NCBI GenBank assembly: GCA_023898405.1
Contig: CP060221.1
Location: forward strand, 2,123,501 to 2,187,500
Direction of reading: 5' to 3'
Source of the DNA: Myxococcales bacterium
GTDB lineage: Bacteria > Myxococcota > UBA727 > JABDBI01
Length of the DNA stretch: 64,000 nt
The notes under the pieces are model-generated. The model worked only from the letters and a program-made list of their open reading frames with translations, was not told where the DNA came from and searched no databases. Positions 52,185 through 61,287 of this stretch are shown one piece after another (the stretch's first letter is position 1; every line of letters begins with the position of its first letter). The position numbers were made by a program, and so were the translations under genes.

Positions 52185-54089
52185 ATGAACGTGAAAGATA
52201 ATTTTCTAAAATCGCTGGGCCTGTGTTTACTGTCAGCACTGCTTTTGGGAGTTTCTGAACCCTTGCTGATGCCTGCGCTTTTTGGCTCGCATCCTGCACC
52301 TGAATTTTTTGGTTTACTGGCTTTGGTAGGCTATGTTCCGCTTTTTAGTGTGCTTCTAAAATCGAATATTAAGCAGGTTTTTTTTAGCACCTTTTTTACG
52401 CTCACTGCTCAGTACACTATTGTTTTATTTTGGATATACATTGCGCTTCATGTCTATGGCCACATAGCTCCACTTCCTGCTTCGGCCATAACATTGTTGC
52501 TTCCTATGATTTTGGCGTTGATGGGAGCAGTATTTTTTAGTTTAGCGCGATTTTTAAGTCTCCATTATAAAAAATCATTTTTGCTCTATGCACCCTTAGC
52601 CTTGTGTGCGGCGGAGTATTTTCGCAATTATTATCTTTTTGGCGGATTTCCTTGGGGGCATGCTGGATATTCTATTGCTCGAGTTCCTGAATTTTTGCAG
52701 CTTGCATCACTGGTTGGCATTTATGGCTTGGTATTTTTTGTTGGCCTTGTTAATGCACTGGTTTTGGCAATTTTTCGAGCAACCCAAAGAAAACGTCAAA
52801 AGTTTGCTCTGGCATTGTTGCTTTTGTTGTGCAGTGTCTATATTTTCGGGGCGCTTCAATTAAGAATAAATCACTTTGCTCCATCCGTTCGGGTTGCATT
52901 ACTGCAGGGAAATATTGAGCAAGAAATTAAAAGCAATGCGCGTTTATATGTTCATGAGATTTTAAAGATTTATGATGATCTACACAAAGAGGCTCTCGCA
53001 AAAGAAGCGCAGATCATTGTGTGGCCCGAATCAGGATATCCCTTGCTCGTAGATCAAAAAAGACCAGATTTAGAGCTCAAGTTATCTGGTGCAGCAAGTA
53101 TCGTTGGGGCGACAACCTATAGGTTCAATGATGAAAATAAATTTTCCTATTATCAAAATTCTGCCTTTTTACTCAACTATCAGAGTGAAGTTGTAGCCCG
53201 CTATGATAAATCTCACCTAGTGCCCTTTGGAGAATATGTACCGTGGCCCATGGCCAATATTGTGGATAAAGTAGTTCCTGGGATGGGTGCTTTTAGGCCC
53301 GGCAAGGATTTTATTCCGGTCAATTTAGCTCTCAATCATTCTAAAAGTATCGATGTGGGGACCACTATCTGCTATGAGGGTATTTTTCCTGAGATAAGTA
53401 GAGCTTACGCCAACAATGGTGCAAAATTGCTGGTTAATATTACTAACGATGCTTGGTATGGGGAGTCCTCAGCTCCCTTGCAACATTTGTTGATGTACCA
53501 GTTGAGGGCAGTTGAAAGCGGCAGACCCTATGTTCGCGCAACCAATAGCGGAATTTCTGCATTCATAGATGATCACGGGCGCATACAAAAAAGTCTGGGG
53601 CTTTTTGAAAGGGGGCTGATTGTTGCCGATATACCTCTTAATACAAGGACAACAATTTACATGATTATAGGCGATATTGTGCCTATCTTATGTGCTTTAT
53701 TGCTCACTATCATTTTTTTATGGGCGGTAATTCCTTTGCGCAGTATGCTCAAAAAAAGACAATGGAAAAGCCTCGCTTTGGTTATATTTTTTCTATCGGT
53801 GGGCGTGGCGGCTTATATCTATTTTAGTCGGGATATATTTTTGATCGATGAGTCCGCTCGAACAAAAAAATTATTTATCATCATTTTATCTTTTGTGATG
53901 ATGTTTGGCAGCATTGCTAAGAGTGCGAGAAGTAGAGCAATTTTGTTGAGCGTGGCTACTTTGGTGATTTTTTTATCGGTGCTGTTGGCGGTTTTTGAAT
54001 CATTGTATTTTTTGCTCGGCTTAATAGTCGGCGTATTGATTTATCTTATGGCCTTCCGTATGAGTCTTGATGAAAAAACCTTGCAGTAG
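52185..54089 (+). CDS. lnt: Apolipoprotein N-acyltransferase Lnt
   Basis: Adds the third acyl chain to lipoproteins in the inner membrane. About seven N-terminal membrane helices are followed by the periplasmic nitrilase domain (about residues 230-475), with the Glu-Lys-Cys triad in WPESGYP, YDKSHLVPFGEYVPWP and GTTICYEGIFPE. At 634 residues it is ~120 longer than usual: after the normal last helix it has about four additional hydrophobic segments (from SLALVIFFLSVGVAAYIYF on). ATG 52185 was chosen; GTG 52191 is also possible. prfB follows after 8 bp. Confidence 0.94.
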   Translation: MNVKDNFLKSLGLCLLSALLLGVSEPLLMPALFGSHPAPEFFGLLALVGYVPLFSVLLKSNIKQVFFSTFFTLTAQYTIVLFWIYIALHVYGHIAPLPASAITLLLPMILALMGAVFFSLARFLSLHYKKSFLLYAPLALCAAEYFRNYYLFGGFPWGHAGYSIARVPEFLQLASLVGIYGLVFFVGLVNALVLAIFRATQRKRQKFALALLLLLCSVYIFGALQLRINHFAPSVRVALLQGNIEQEIKSNARLYVHEILKIYDDLHKEALAKEAQIIVWPESGYPLLVDQKRPDLELKLSGAASIVGATTYRFNDENKFSYYQNSAFLLNYQSEVVARYDKSHLVPFGEYVPWPMANIVDKVVPGMGAFRPGKDFIPVNLALNHSKSIDVGTTICYEGIFPEISRAYANNGAKLLVNITNDAWYGESSAPLQHLLMYQLRAVESGRPYVRATNSGISAFIDDHGRIQKSLGLFERGLIVADIPLNTRTTIYMIIGDIVPILCALLLTIIFLWAVIPLRSMLKKRQWKSLALVIFFLSVGVAAYIYFSRDIFLIDESARTKKLFIIILSFVMMFGSIAKSARSRAILLSVATLVIFLSVLLAVFESLYFLLGLIVGVLIYLMAFRMSLDEKTLQ

Positions 54090-54097
54090 ATATTCAT

Positions 54098-55222
54098 ATG
54101 GCAACAAAAGATACCGCTAATTTAATGTATGAAGTTAATAAAAAGTTAGGCGATATAGGAGTTAAATTAGCTTCCTTAGAGCAGGCCATAAAATTTGACG
54201 AAAAATCAAAGCGATTAAAAGAGCTCGATGAAAAAATGGCGGAACCCGATTTTTGGCAAGCTGGTGAGTCATCTCAAAAAATTCAGCTGGAAAAATCTCA
54301 GCTCAGCAGAGAAGTAGAGCGCATAAAAAATATTGGGCAAAATTACCGAGATTATAAAGAACTGATTGAACTTATGCGCGATGACGAGACGGCATTAGCT
54401 GAGTTGGAGAGCGACGTACTGGAATTAGAACGGCAAGTTCACAGCGTTGAAATGGAATGTCTGCTCAGCGGTGAGCAGGATAAAAATAACGCTATTTTAA
54501 GCGTTAACGTTGGTCAGGGTGGTGTCGATTCACAAGATTTTTCTGAAATGCTCATGCGAATGTATCGTCGCTATGCTGAACGCCGAGGCTTCAGTATCAC
54601 CATTATGGAATGGCAAGATGGCGAAGAGGCAGGAATTAAAAGTGCTACCATGTTGGTATCAGGGACTTATGCTTATGGTTATTTGAAAGCAGAAGTTGGT
54701 GTTCATCGTCTGGTAAGAATATCGCCTTTTGATTCAGGAGCTCGAAGGCATACCTCTTTTGCATCGGTATGGGTGATTCCTGAAATTGATGACAGTATCG
54801 AAGTTGAAATAAACAACGACGATTTGCGTATCGACACCTTTCGATCAGGTGGGGCAGGTGGGCAGCACGTTAATAAAACTGACTCTGCCGTAAGAATTAC
54901 CCACTTACCCACTAATACTGCCGTGGTGTGTCAAGCTGAACGCAGTCAGATTAAAAATCGATCTACCGCCATGAAATTATTAAAGGCGCGTCTTTATGAA
55001 TTGGAAATGCGCAAGCGCCTGCAAGAAAGAGATAAAGCCGAGGCACAAAAGCTTGAGGCTTCGTTTGGATCACAGATTCGCAATTATGTGATGGCTCCTT
55101 ACCGTTTGGTAAAAGATCTTAGGACTGGCTATGAAGTTGGCAATGTGGATGCGGTGCTTGATGGAGACATTCAGCCCTTTATAGAAGCGTATTTATTAAA
55201 TCAATCGAAACAAGAAAAATAG
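54098..55222 (+). CDS. prfB: Peptide chain release factor 2
   Basis: Recognises UGA and UAA stop codons and triggers peptide release. 374 residues. It has the SPF tripeptide (RISPFDSGARRHTSFASV) that reads the stop codon, and the catalytic GGQ in FRSGGAGGQHVNKTDSAVR. The N-terminal domain is helical, as usual. The whole protein is in one frame: the programmed +1 frameshift found near codon 25 of prfB in many bacteria is absent. It lies between lnt and mutY in one operon. Confidence 0.97.
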   Translation: MATKDTANLMYEVNKKLGDIGVKLASLEQAIKFDEKSKRLKELDEKMAEPDFWQAGESSQKIQLEKSQLSREVERIKNIGQNYRDYKELIELMRDDETALAELESDVLELERQVHSVEMECLLSGEQDKNNAILSVNVGQGGVDSQDFSEMLMRMYRRYAERRGFSITIMEWQDGEEAGIKSATMLVSGTYAYGYLKAEVGVHRLVRISPFDSGARRHTSFASVWVIPEIDDSIEVEINNDDLRIDTFRSGGAGGQHVNKTDSAVRITHLPTNTAVVCQAERSQIKNRSTAMKLLKARLYELEMRKRLQERDKAEAQKLEASFGSQIRNYVMAPYRLVKDLRTGYEVGNVDAVLDGDIQPFIEAYLLNQSKQEK

Positions 55223-55231
55223 GTAATTATT

Positions 55232-56098
55232 TTGTCACATGCACTAAAAATAAATTTGTTCGATGCAGAAGAATTTCAATTTAGCAGCAAGAAAAAATCC
55301 ATCGAAGAATTTCAAAAAATAATTTGGCGTTATTATGAGCACTATCAACGTCGGTTTTTGTGGCGAGAAAAATTACATCCTTATCATGTAGTTGTTTCGG
55401 AAATTATGCTGCAACAGACTCAGACAGAACGCGTGAGTAAAAAATTCGCATCTTTTATAGAGCTGTTTCCAGATTTTTTTTCTTTAGCTCAAGCGCCTTT
55501 TAATGAAGTCCTGAGGGAGTGGAAAGGCCTGGGCTATAATCGCCGCGCCATGAATCTGCAAAAAATTGCAGGTCTGGTTACAGAACAATATGACGGTATT
55601 TTACCCAAGAGCATAGCAACACTTGAAACTTTTCCTGGAATAGGTAAGGCCACAGCACGATCGATTTATACCTTTGCTTTTGATGAGCCGACTGTTTTTA
55701 TTGAAACAAATATTCGTAGCGTATTTTTGCATTTTTTCTTTAAAGATGAAACGAGCAAAATCTCCGATCGCTCGATTGAAGTTTTGGTCGAAAAATATCT
55801 TGATCGAGCGCAGCCCCGTGAGTGGTATTACGCTCTCATGGACTTTGGTGCGATGCTGAAAAAAAACTTGGGTAATCCCAATCACCAAAGTGCACACTAT
55901 AAAAAGCAAAGTAGTTTTGTTGGCTCCAACAGGCAGTTGCGAGGAAAAATTTTACAATTTTTATTAACTAATCGCACTTCTTCCTTAGAATCTTTACAAA
56001 ATACCTTCAGTGAAGATGCTTGGAGATTTGAGCCAATACTTAATCAGTTATGTCTGGAAGGTCTGGTAAAGGAGAAGAGTGGGTTTTATTTTCTTTAG
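55232..56098 (+). CDS. mutY: MutY-like adenine DNA glycosylase without iron-sulfur cluster
   Basis: HhH-GPD superfamily repair glycosylase that would remove A opposite 8-oxoguanine. 288 residues from a TTG start 9 bp after prfB. The MutY signature SEIMLQQTQ with catalytic Glu57 is present, as are LREWKGLGYNRRAMNLQ and the helix-hairpin-helix LETFPGIGKATARS. The usual catalytic Asp is replaced by Glu158 (FIETNIRS). The four cluster Cys that normally follow MDFGAM are all missing (MDFGAMLKKNLGNPNH), and the NUDIX-like C-terminal domain is absent. Its end overlaps the minus-strand nhaC gene by 59 bp. Confidence 0.85.
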   Translation: MSHALKINLFDAEEFQFSSKKKSIEEFQKIIWRYYEHYQRRFLWREKLHPYHVVVSEIMLQQTQTERVSKKFASFIELFPDFFSLAQAPFNEVLREWKGLGYNRRAMNLQKIAGLVTEQYDGILPKSIATLETFPGIGKATARSIYTFAFDEPTVFIETNIRSVFLHFFFKDETSKISDRSIEVLVEKYLDRAQPREWYYALMDFGAMLKKNLGNPNHQSAHYKKQSSFVGSNRQLRGKILQFLLTNRTSSLESLQNTFSEDAWRFEPILNQLCLEGLVKEKSGFYFL

Positions 56099-57563
56099 CC
56101 AGGGAAAAAACAGTTTTTTTACCGATAATCTTAAACGTTGCATAAATAAAAGCGATTCCCAGTACTAATACTTGAGTATGAGAGATATCGTAAACCAAAA
56201 CAAGTATGCCAGAAATAACGCAGACGCCTGCTCCAAGGAGGGCATAAGGCATTTGTGTAGAACTGTGAGCTCTCAAATCGCATTGAGTGCTACTGCTGGA
56301 TAGGATAGTGGTGTCTGAATAGGGAGAGCAGTGGTCTCCAAAAACAGCGCCTCCCAAGAGTGCCGCGGTGCCGGCACAGTACAAGGAAATATCGTCGCTG
56401 CACAGAAAAATTGCGGGTAGAGTAGTCGGCATAAGCCAAGCCATTGTACCAAAAGAAGTCCCAGTAATAAAAGAAAGCAAAGCTGAAATGGCAAAAACAA
56501 GGGTTGGTAGCAAGGCAAGGTGCAAAGATGAAGAAATCAAATTTGCTAAATAGGGAGCCAATAAAAGTTGAGACAAGCCTTTGGCAAATAACCAGGCAAA
56601 AATGAGAAGGGCTACGCAGGGGAGAAGATCTTTAATGCCGCTTTCTATCCAGGAAAAAGCATCGTGAGGTTCAGCCAAGTTATTGGCAAAAATAATGAAG
56701 AGAGCAATGAAAAGTGACAGACTCGCTCCGATGAGCATGGCCATAAAAGAATTAGTTTTAGGGCTGACGAGCAATACCGAAAAGGTGATGAAAATTAATG
56801 CCAAGGTGGGAATGAAGAAAAGCAGAAGTTTTTTTCTATCTATAGTTTGAAGAGGAAACGAAGTTTTTTCTATGTTCTTGGTGGAGAATTTTTCTTTGCT
56901 GTACATAGGGCCAAAATCTCTCCCTGTAACAGAAACAGTCAAAACGATCATCAGAGTAAAAAGCGCGTAAAAATTATAGGGGATACTCTGAATAAATAGA
57001 GCATATGCATCTAAGTTGGTGTTGCTGCTTATCAGTGCATCGTCAATCAATCCAACCTGAAAGGCAATCCATGTAGATACTAAGGCTAGACAGGCGACCG
57101 GTGCAGCCGTTGAATCTGCAATATAGGCAAGCTTCTCTTTGGAAACACCCAAATTAGAAAAAGCTTTTCGCATGCTTGAGCCCACTGAACGACAATTAGC
57201 ATGATCGTCAAAAAATATGAGCAAACCAGATAGCGTTGTTACGAACTGTAATGAACGTTTACCCACGATCAATGATGATAAGTAATGAATAAAAGTATCG
57301 ATGGCGCCACTTTTTCTTAATAAACCGGTAAGAGCTCCAATCATGATCGTGAATACTATAATGGCAAAGTGGTTAGCATTTAAAAGCACAGGGCTTATGA
57401 CTTCGCTCGCTAAATAAGAAAAACTTGCCTTGAAATTGAATTGATTAATGATCACTACAGAGCTCAGCGTTCCTATAACGAGCGCACTGTATATTCTTTT
57501 AAAAACGCCAAAAAGAATGAGAGAAAGTAGGAGTGGTATGAACAAAATGATACCGTCATTCAT
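56040..57563 (-). CDS. nhaC: Na+/H+ antiporter, NhaC family
   Basis: 507-residue inner-membrane antiporter with about twelve membrane segments. The diagnostic segment IFFDDHANCRSVGSSMRKAF followed by EKLAYIADSTAAPVACLALVSTWIAFQ corresponds to the family's DDY..VG..MRP..DSTAAP motif. A second repeat half (GTSFGTMAWLMPTTLPAIF, FGDHCSPYSDTTILSSS) is also typical. It exchanges sodium for protons, consistent with other Na+-coupled carriers in the window. Its 3' end overlaps the 3' end of mutY (56040-56098) in convergent orientation. Confidence 0.88.
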   Translation of the reverse strand: MNDGIILFIPLLLSLILFGVFKRIYSALVIGTLSSVVIINQFNFKASFSYLASEVISPVLLNANHFAIIVFTIMIGALTGLLRKSGAIDTFIHYLSSLIVGKRSLQFVTTLSGLLIFFDDHANCRSVGSSMRKAFSNLGVSKEKLAYIADSTAAPVACLALVSTWIAFQVGLIDDALISSNTNLDAYALFIQSIPYNFYALFTLMIVLTVSVTGRDFGPMYSKEKFSTKNIEKTSFPLQTIDRKKLLLFFIPTLALIFITFSVLLVSPKTNSFMAMLIGASLSLFIALFIIFANNLAEPHDAFSWIESGIKDLLPCVALLIFAWLFAKGLSQLLLAPYLANLISSSLHLALLPTLVFAISALLSFITGTSFGTMAWLMPTTLPAIFLCSDDISLYCAGTAALLGGAVFGDHCSPYSDTTILSSSSTQCDLRAHSSTQMPYALLGAGVCVISGILVLVYDISHTQVLVLGIAFIYATFKIIGKKTVFSLAKENKTHSSPLPDLPDITD

Positions 57564-57716
57564 CTTATGACCTTTTTAAAGTGACCATGTGGAGTCATCT
57601 AGTAGCAAGAAGTTTCTATGAGTAAAGTAGTGTAACTAAGAATAAAGTTCCATTAATTCACTCTTTTAACTTCGCTTGGTATTTTTTCAAATGACGGATT
57701 TTTTTAATAAAGGCGT

Positions 57717-57753
57717 AAAAATGGTGACATGCTAAAAATGCTCCCATGTCACC
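57717..57753 (-). terminator. Probable rho-independent terminator for the gene at 57844-58419
   Basis: Perfect 9-bp inverted repeat GGTGACATG (57723-57731) and CATGTCACC (57745-57753) with a 13-nt loop; on the minus strand it is followed by a run of five T. It lies 90 bp after the stop. Because it is also upstream of nhaC, an operator role cannot be excluded. Confidence 0.6.
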
Positions 57754-57843
57754 ACACAATTAAAGAACAAATACAAAAATTACAGAGCGATTCTTTTTTA
57801 GAAATTTATTCCAAACGCTATAAACAAAGAGAAACAAAAAAGG

Positions 57844-58419
57844 CTAGAAATAATTTTCTATTTTAGGAACTTCCATGAAGCTGAGATAGATCAATATTGC
57901 TTCATGAGAAAAATTGGGTTTAAGGAATTCAATAAGCTCTTGTACTTGGGTCTCATTGAGCTCCTTAAAGAAGTCTGTTTCAGTTTCAACCAGGCCATTA
58001 TCGTTTTCTACTTTTAAATAATCGAGCGTTGCTTTCAGGAGTGGTCGTTGGTGAAAGAGCCAGTTACGAAACAATTCTTTAAGAAATTCTTGTTCCCTTG
58101 GTTTATAGGCTTCTTGCAAAGCAAGGTGTAGATTTTTAATGCGATTTTCTTTTTTATTTTTGAGTGAGCTGAGTAGACCTCGGCTTTTATTTTTGATGCC
58201 GTAGTGAGAATACAAAGATTCTCTCACTTTACGAGGTGCGATCTCCATAACTTCAGCAAAGGTGGTAGGCGAAATCTTTTTCAGTAATTCATTAAAATTC
58301 ACAGCTAATCTCCTAATCAAAACCACTGGCACTATAGCCAAAGCTTTAAACAAGGCAATGGACGAGCCAACGTTAGGAGAAACCCTAAAGTTGAAATCAG
58401 CTATTTGTATTTCTTTCAT
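57844..58419 (-). CDS. Protein of unknown function
   Basis: 191 residues, no signal peptide. The sequence is helical and charged with a hydrophobic segment near residues 20-38 (IALFKALAIVPVVLIRRLAV), not long enough to be a sure membrane helix. The middle (LLSSLKNKKENRIKNLHLAL) is very basic and the C terminus acidic. No domain is recognised. The gene lies between nhaC and the repeat/transposon remnants. Confidence 0.6.
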   Translation of the reverse strand: MKEIQIADFNFRVSPNVGSSIALFKALAIVPVVLIRRLAVNFNELLKKISPTTFAEVMEIAPRKVRESLYSHYGIKNKSRGLLSSLKNKKENRIKNLHLALQEAYKPREQEFLKELFRNWLFHQRPLLKATLDYLKVENDNGLVETETDFFKELNETQVQELIEFLKPNFSHEAILIYLSFMEVPKIENYF

Positions 58420-58553
58420 GTAATTTGGTGAAATGGATATTACTTAGCGCTATTTTATCTTGAGTCAGAAAAAGGGGTGCTTTTCTTGAGGCTTAGAAAC
58501 TGTTTTGAAAATAATTTTTCTCTAAGCTGAGAAAACATTTTTGTCCACGATCT

Positions 58554-58637
58554 CGTGTCATCCCCGTTTTAAATACCACCGCGTGTCATCCCCGTTTTAA
58601 ATACCACCACGTGTCATCCCCGCGCAGGCGGGGATCC
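58554..58637. repeat. 28-bp tandem repeat ending in a GC-rich palindrome
   Basis: Units start at 58554, 58582 and 58610. The first two are nearly identical (CGTGTCATCCCCGTTTTAAA then TACCACC). The third keeps CGTGTCATCCCCG but changes into GCGCAGGCGGGGATCC, so ATCCCCGC...GCGGGGAT forms a hairpin. This GC-rich tail resembles short palindromic repeats dispersed in many genomes. There are no spacers, so it is not a CRISPR array. Confidence 0.8.
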
Positions 58638-58764
58638 AAATAGAGCGCTCTTAGGCCTCTTTATGTTAAAAAAAACTGCGCACTCTGTATCATGGTGAGC
58701 AATGACTCGTCCGTAGGATTTATGGCAAGCGAACCTTGGCGGTCGTGTCCAGAAAATGTTGAAA

Positions 58765-59383
58765 TCATAGAGTGAGGCCAAATTCATGCGTATTGATGAA
58801 TAAGCCAAGAACGATATCATGCATTCGTTCAGATTTTGAAAAGCAAATAGTTTTCCGCGTCAGGCGTTTGATTCTTGTGCGCAGAATAAGGTGCTTTCTT
58901 TCTATTCTTTGAGTGTTCTCCTTGCCTATAGATAGCTGCTCTTCACTGATGTAGCGCTCATATCCGCCCCAGCCGTCGGTGAAAAAATGTCTTACGCCGA
59001 AAAGTTCGAGCAAGGCTTTAAGTTTCAGAAAGACTGACCAAATCAACAGTGCGTGATGGATCACTTTCGCGCTCAAGCATAGCTATATATTTATGGACTG
59101 AAGGCTGCTTTCTTTTTTTTGATTTCGCTTATAACAGTTTCGGTGCAAACCCAAGAACGCGGGAAATATCTCTGATGCCTGAGCCATTTAAAGTCATCGC
59201 TATGCTCTTTTCCTTAATTTCTGGAAGCCAGCCTTTGCGTTCGTGCTCGATTGTGAAAGTAGCTTTTTTACATTCTGCCGATTGACAACGATAACCTTGC
59301 TTTTCGTTGTGGGTGTAACCAAACGTAACTATCGTTTCAGTATCTCCACACGCAGGGCAGCGCACCTGTATTAGGACAGCCAT
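58765..59383 (-). pseudogene. Decayed IS1-like transposase (InsA/InsB parts)
   Basis: The first part (59383-59129) encodes a zinc-ribbon protein with CPAC and QSAEC motifs and a helix-turn-helix, as in InsA (ending GSGIRDISRVLGFAPKLL). The second part (59076-58765) gives the end of an InsB-type DDE transposase: DGWGGYERY, then TQRIERKHLILRTRIKRLTR and KTICFSKSERMHD. They are in different frames and the middle of InsB, including the first catalytic Asp, is missing or scrambled. The element is a deleted and frameshifted remnant; no terminal repeats were identified. Confidence 0.8.
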
Positions 59384-59429
59384 TATTTCCTCAACAGATT
59401 GTGGGTTCAATTTGTTGTCGAGGTCACGT

Positions 59430-60230
59430 AAAAATTTTGGCTCAACATTTTCTTGGTACTACCGATTTTCTGATGTACCTTTCATAATCGTCGGTGATCA
59501 AGGATTTGGTCAACATGCAAGCGCCAAAGCTTTCTCTAAACCAGTGTCAGTAAATTCTATCCTGATGCAGTGTTGCATCAAGCTCCACCTGCAAAATACC
59601 CAGGACAAATTGGTAGACCACGTGTAAAAGGTTTGAAACTCAAGAAGCCCAAGGATGTTGTTTGTTGAAAGTAAAGCAATCACAACCAATCTTTCTTGGT
59701 ATGGCGGTGGCTCAAGGGTTGTAGACTTGATAAGCGGTCTTGGGTTTTGGTTTCGCCAAGGAAATGGACTCGTTACAGTGCGCTGAGTCTACGTGCGAGA
59801 TAAATCAGGCACTCATTGAGATGAGTATCTCTATTCCACAAATATGAGTCTCACGCCAGAATAGATCGTATCAATCTACACAAGTAGATGGGCTGTTGAA
59901 GTGGCTTTTCAAGAATGCAAAGAGCATTTGCAACTAGAAAAAACCCGAGTTTGGTGCAAAAACTCAGTACTCACTCTCGTGCCACTGATTTTTGCTTCAT
60001 ACAGCCTAATAGTTTTTCTTTATCACCAAAACAATGAGCAGCTTTCTGATTGCAAAACTTTGTGGTGCCCCAAGAAAACAAATACCACCTTCTCAAACAT
60101 GCTCTTGAGCATAAGATTTTATCTTTGGAAGCATCACCTATTTCAAAACAGCCCAGGCACCGTGCGGCTGTTGAATAATAGCAATGAGAATGACAACCTT
60201 ATTCTTCAAGCACTTTGCCAGGCCGCATAA
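59430..60230 (+). pseudogene. Decayed DDE transposase (IS701/IS4-like)
   Basis: Pieces of one transposase appear in changing frames with stops between them: FSDVPFIIVGDQGFGQ near 59480; YPGQIGRPRVKGLKLKKPKD near 59595; LSWYGGGSRVVDLISGLGFW near 59690; and finally SRWAVEVAFQECKEHLQLEK, continuing through 60230. The order and phrases (GQxGRPRxKG, RWxxEVxFQExxxHLxLExTR) fit DDE_5-type transposases of the IS701/IS4 group. At least three frameshifts or stops make it non-functional. Confidence 0.75.
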
Positions 60231-60326
60231 CGTGGATGATAAAAAATCAAATCATCAAATTTCGGCCAAAGTCGAGCTAAGAGAATGTTTTGAAAATCAT
60301 TCAATAAAATACTTTCAAAAATCCTC

Positions 60327-60860
60327 TTAGCGTAAAGGAGAACTTTGGTACTGTGGTGAAAAATTTTTGGGATTTTTTAGGTAGGGATCTGTTTTTATTT
60401 TATAGGAAATCGAGACCCAGCGTTTTTCGCGTTTAGCTCCAAAGCCTTTTCTCCCGAAACTATTGCTAAGAATTAATTTTTGGTTCTCGTATGTGAGCTC
60501 AAGTTTTCCTTCTTTTTCTAGCTCAATGTCATCATATTTTTTTTTCAAAGTAGTGCCATCTTCTAAAGGTAGTTTCTCGATAACAAATTCACTAATAACA
60601 CTGTCAGGACTCTCTATTTGTTGAGTGCTATTTTTCTTTGTCTTTACCGTCATGGGTGGCAGTGGCAAAAAGGCTTTGATAGTAGCTCCTCCAAGCTCGT
60701 TAAAGACGATTTCAAAATAGCTTCCTTTAAAACAAGAACACTCAAGCTTAATATCCTCTTCACGTTTGCAGTCCACATCTGCATCAAGAATATCGGTGGC
60801 ACATAACGTACCGCATAAGGAATTGAAAGCAATAAAAATTACAACTAGATTTTTTACCAT
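60327..60860 (-). CDS. Secreted protein of unknown function
   Basis: 177 residues. The ATG at 60860 sits behind a GAGGGA site and gives a signal peptide ending near LCATD. The mature part is beta-rich, acidic in the first half and basic at the end. It has three Cys in a cluster (VDCKREEDIKLECSCFKG). No domain recognised. It sits next to transposase remnants and stands alone on the minus strand. Confidence 0.6.
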   Translation of the reverse strand: MVKNLVVIFIAFNSLCGTLCATDILDADVDCKREEDIKLECSCFKGSYFEIVFNELGGATIKAFLPLPPMTVKTKKNSTQQIESPDSVISEFVIEKLPLEDGTTLKKKYDDIELEKEGKLELTYENQKLILSNSFGRKGFGAKREKRWVSISYKIKTDPYLKNPKNFSPQYQSSPLR

Positions 60861-61287
60861 TTTTTCCCTCAAGGATTAACAGCGCCTAACGTCATTTTCA
60901 CTGCGGCCTTGCTTGTTTTTTGCCGATACTTTCTTTAGCGCTGCTTTAATTAGGGACTCTCACAGCTGTGTAAAAGAAAATTTCAGAACAGAGCCATCGG
61001 GCAAAAACTATGTTAGGTAGTCTGCTAAACAATCTATTCTGAGCCTTAAAAAAAACTAGTGGGTCAAGAATTTGTAAAATAAAATTGGGCTCTAAAAGCG
61101 ATCCTTTTCCTTTTGCACTGGTGATTTATTTTTTTGCTTTGAACTTATTTCTTAGCGTCTTCATATTTCTGTTATGCATTTTTTTCAGTAGTGCGACGTG
61201 CTACTCTTTCAACATTGCTAGATATTATTTCCGTGACAGAACCTCCAAAAATTCCTGTATTAAAAGAATATTGAAGGTGAAATTGCT
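60861..61287. other. Intergenic region
   Basis: 427 bp between two minus-strand genes. It must hold the promoter of the secreted protein gene at 60860. A short hydrophobic open frame at 61085-61291 (plus) starts with TTG, has no ribosome site and overlaps the end of the next gene, so it is not called. No RNA gene or clear terminator was seen. Confidence 0.3.

Noticed and set aside
58554..58637. 28-bp repeats as a possible CRISPR array
   Set aside because: The units are directly adjacent with no spacers, there are only three, the last diverges, and no cas gene is present.
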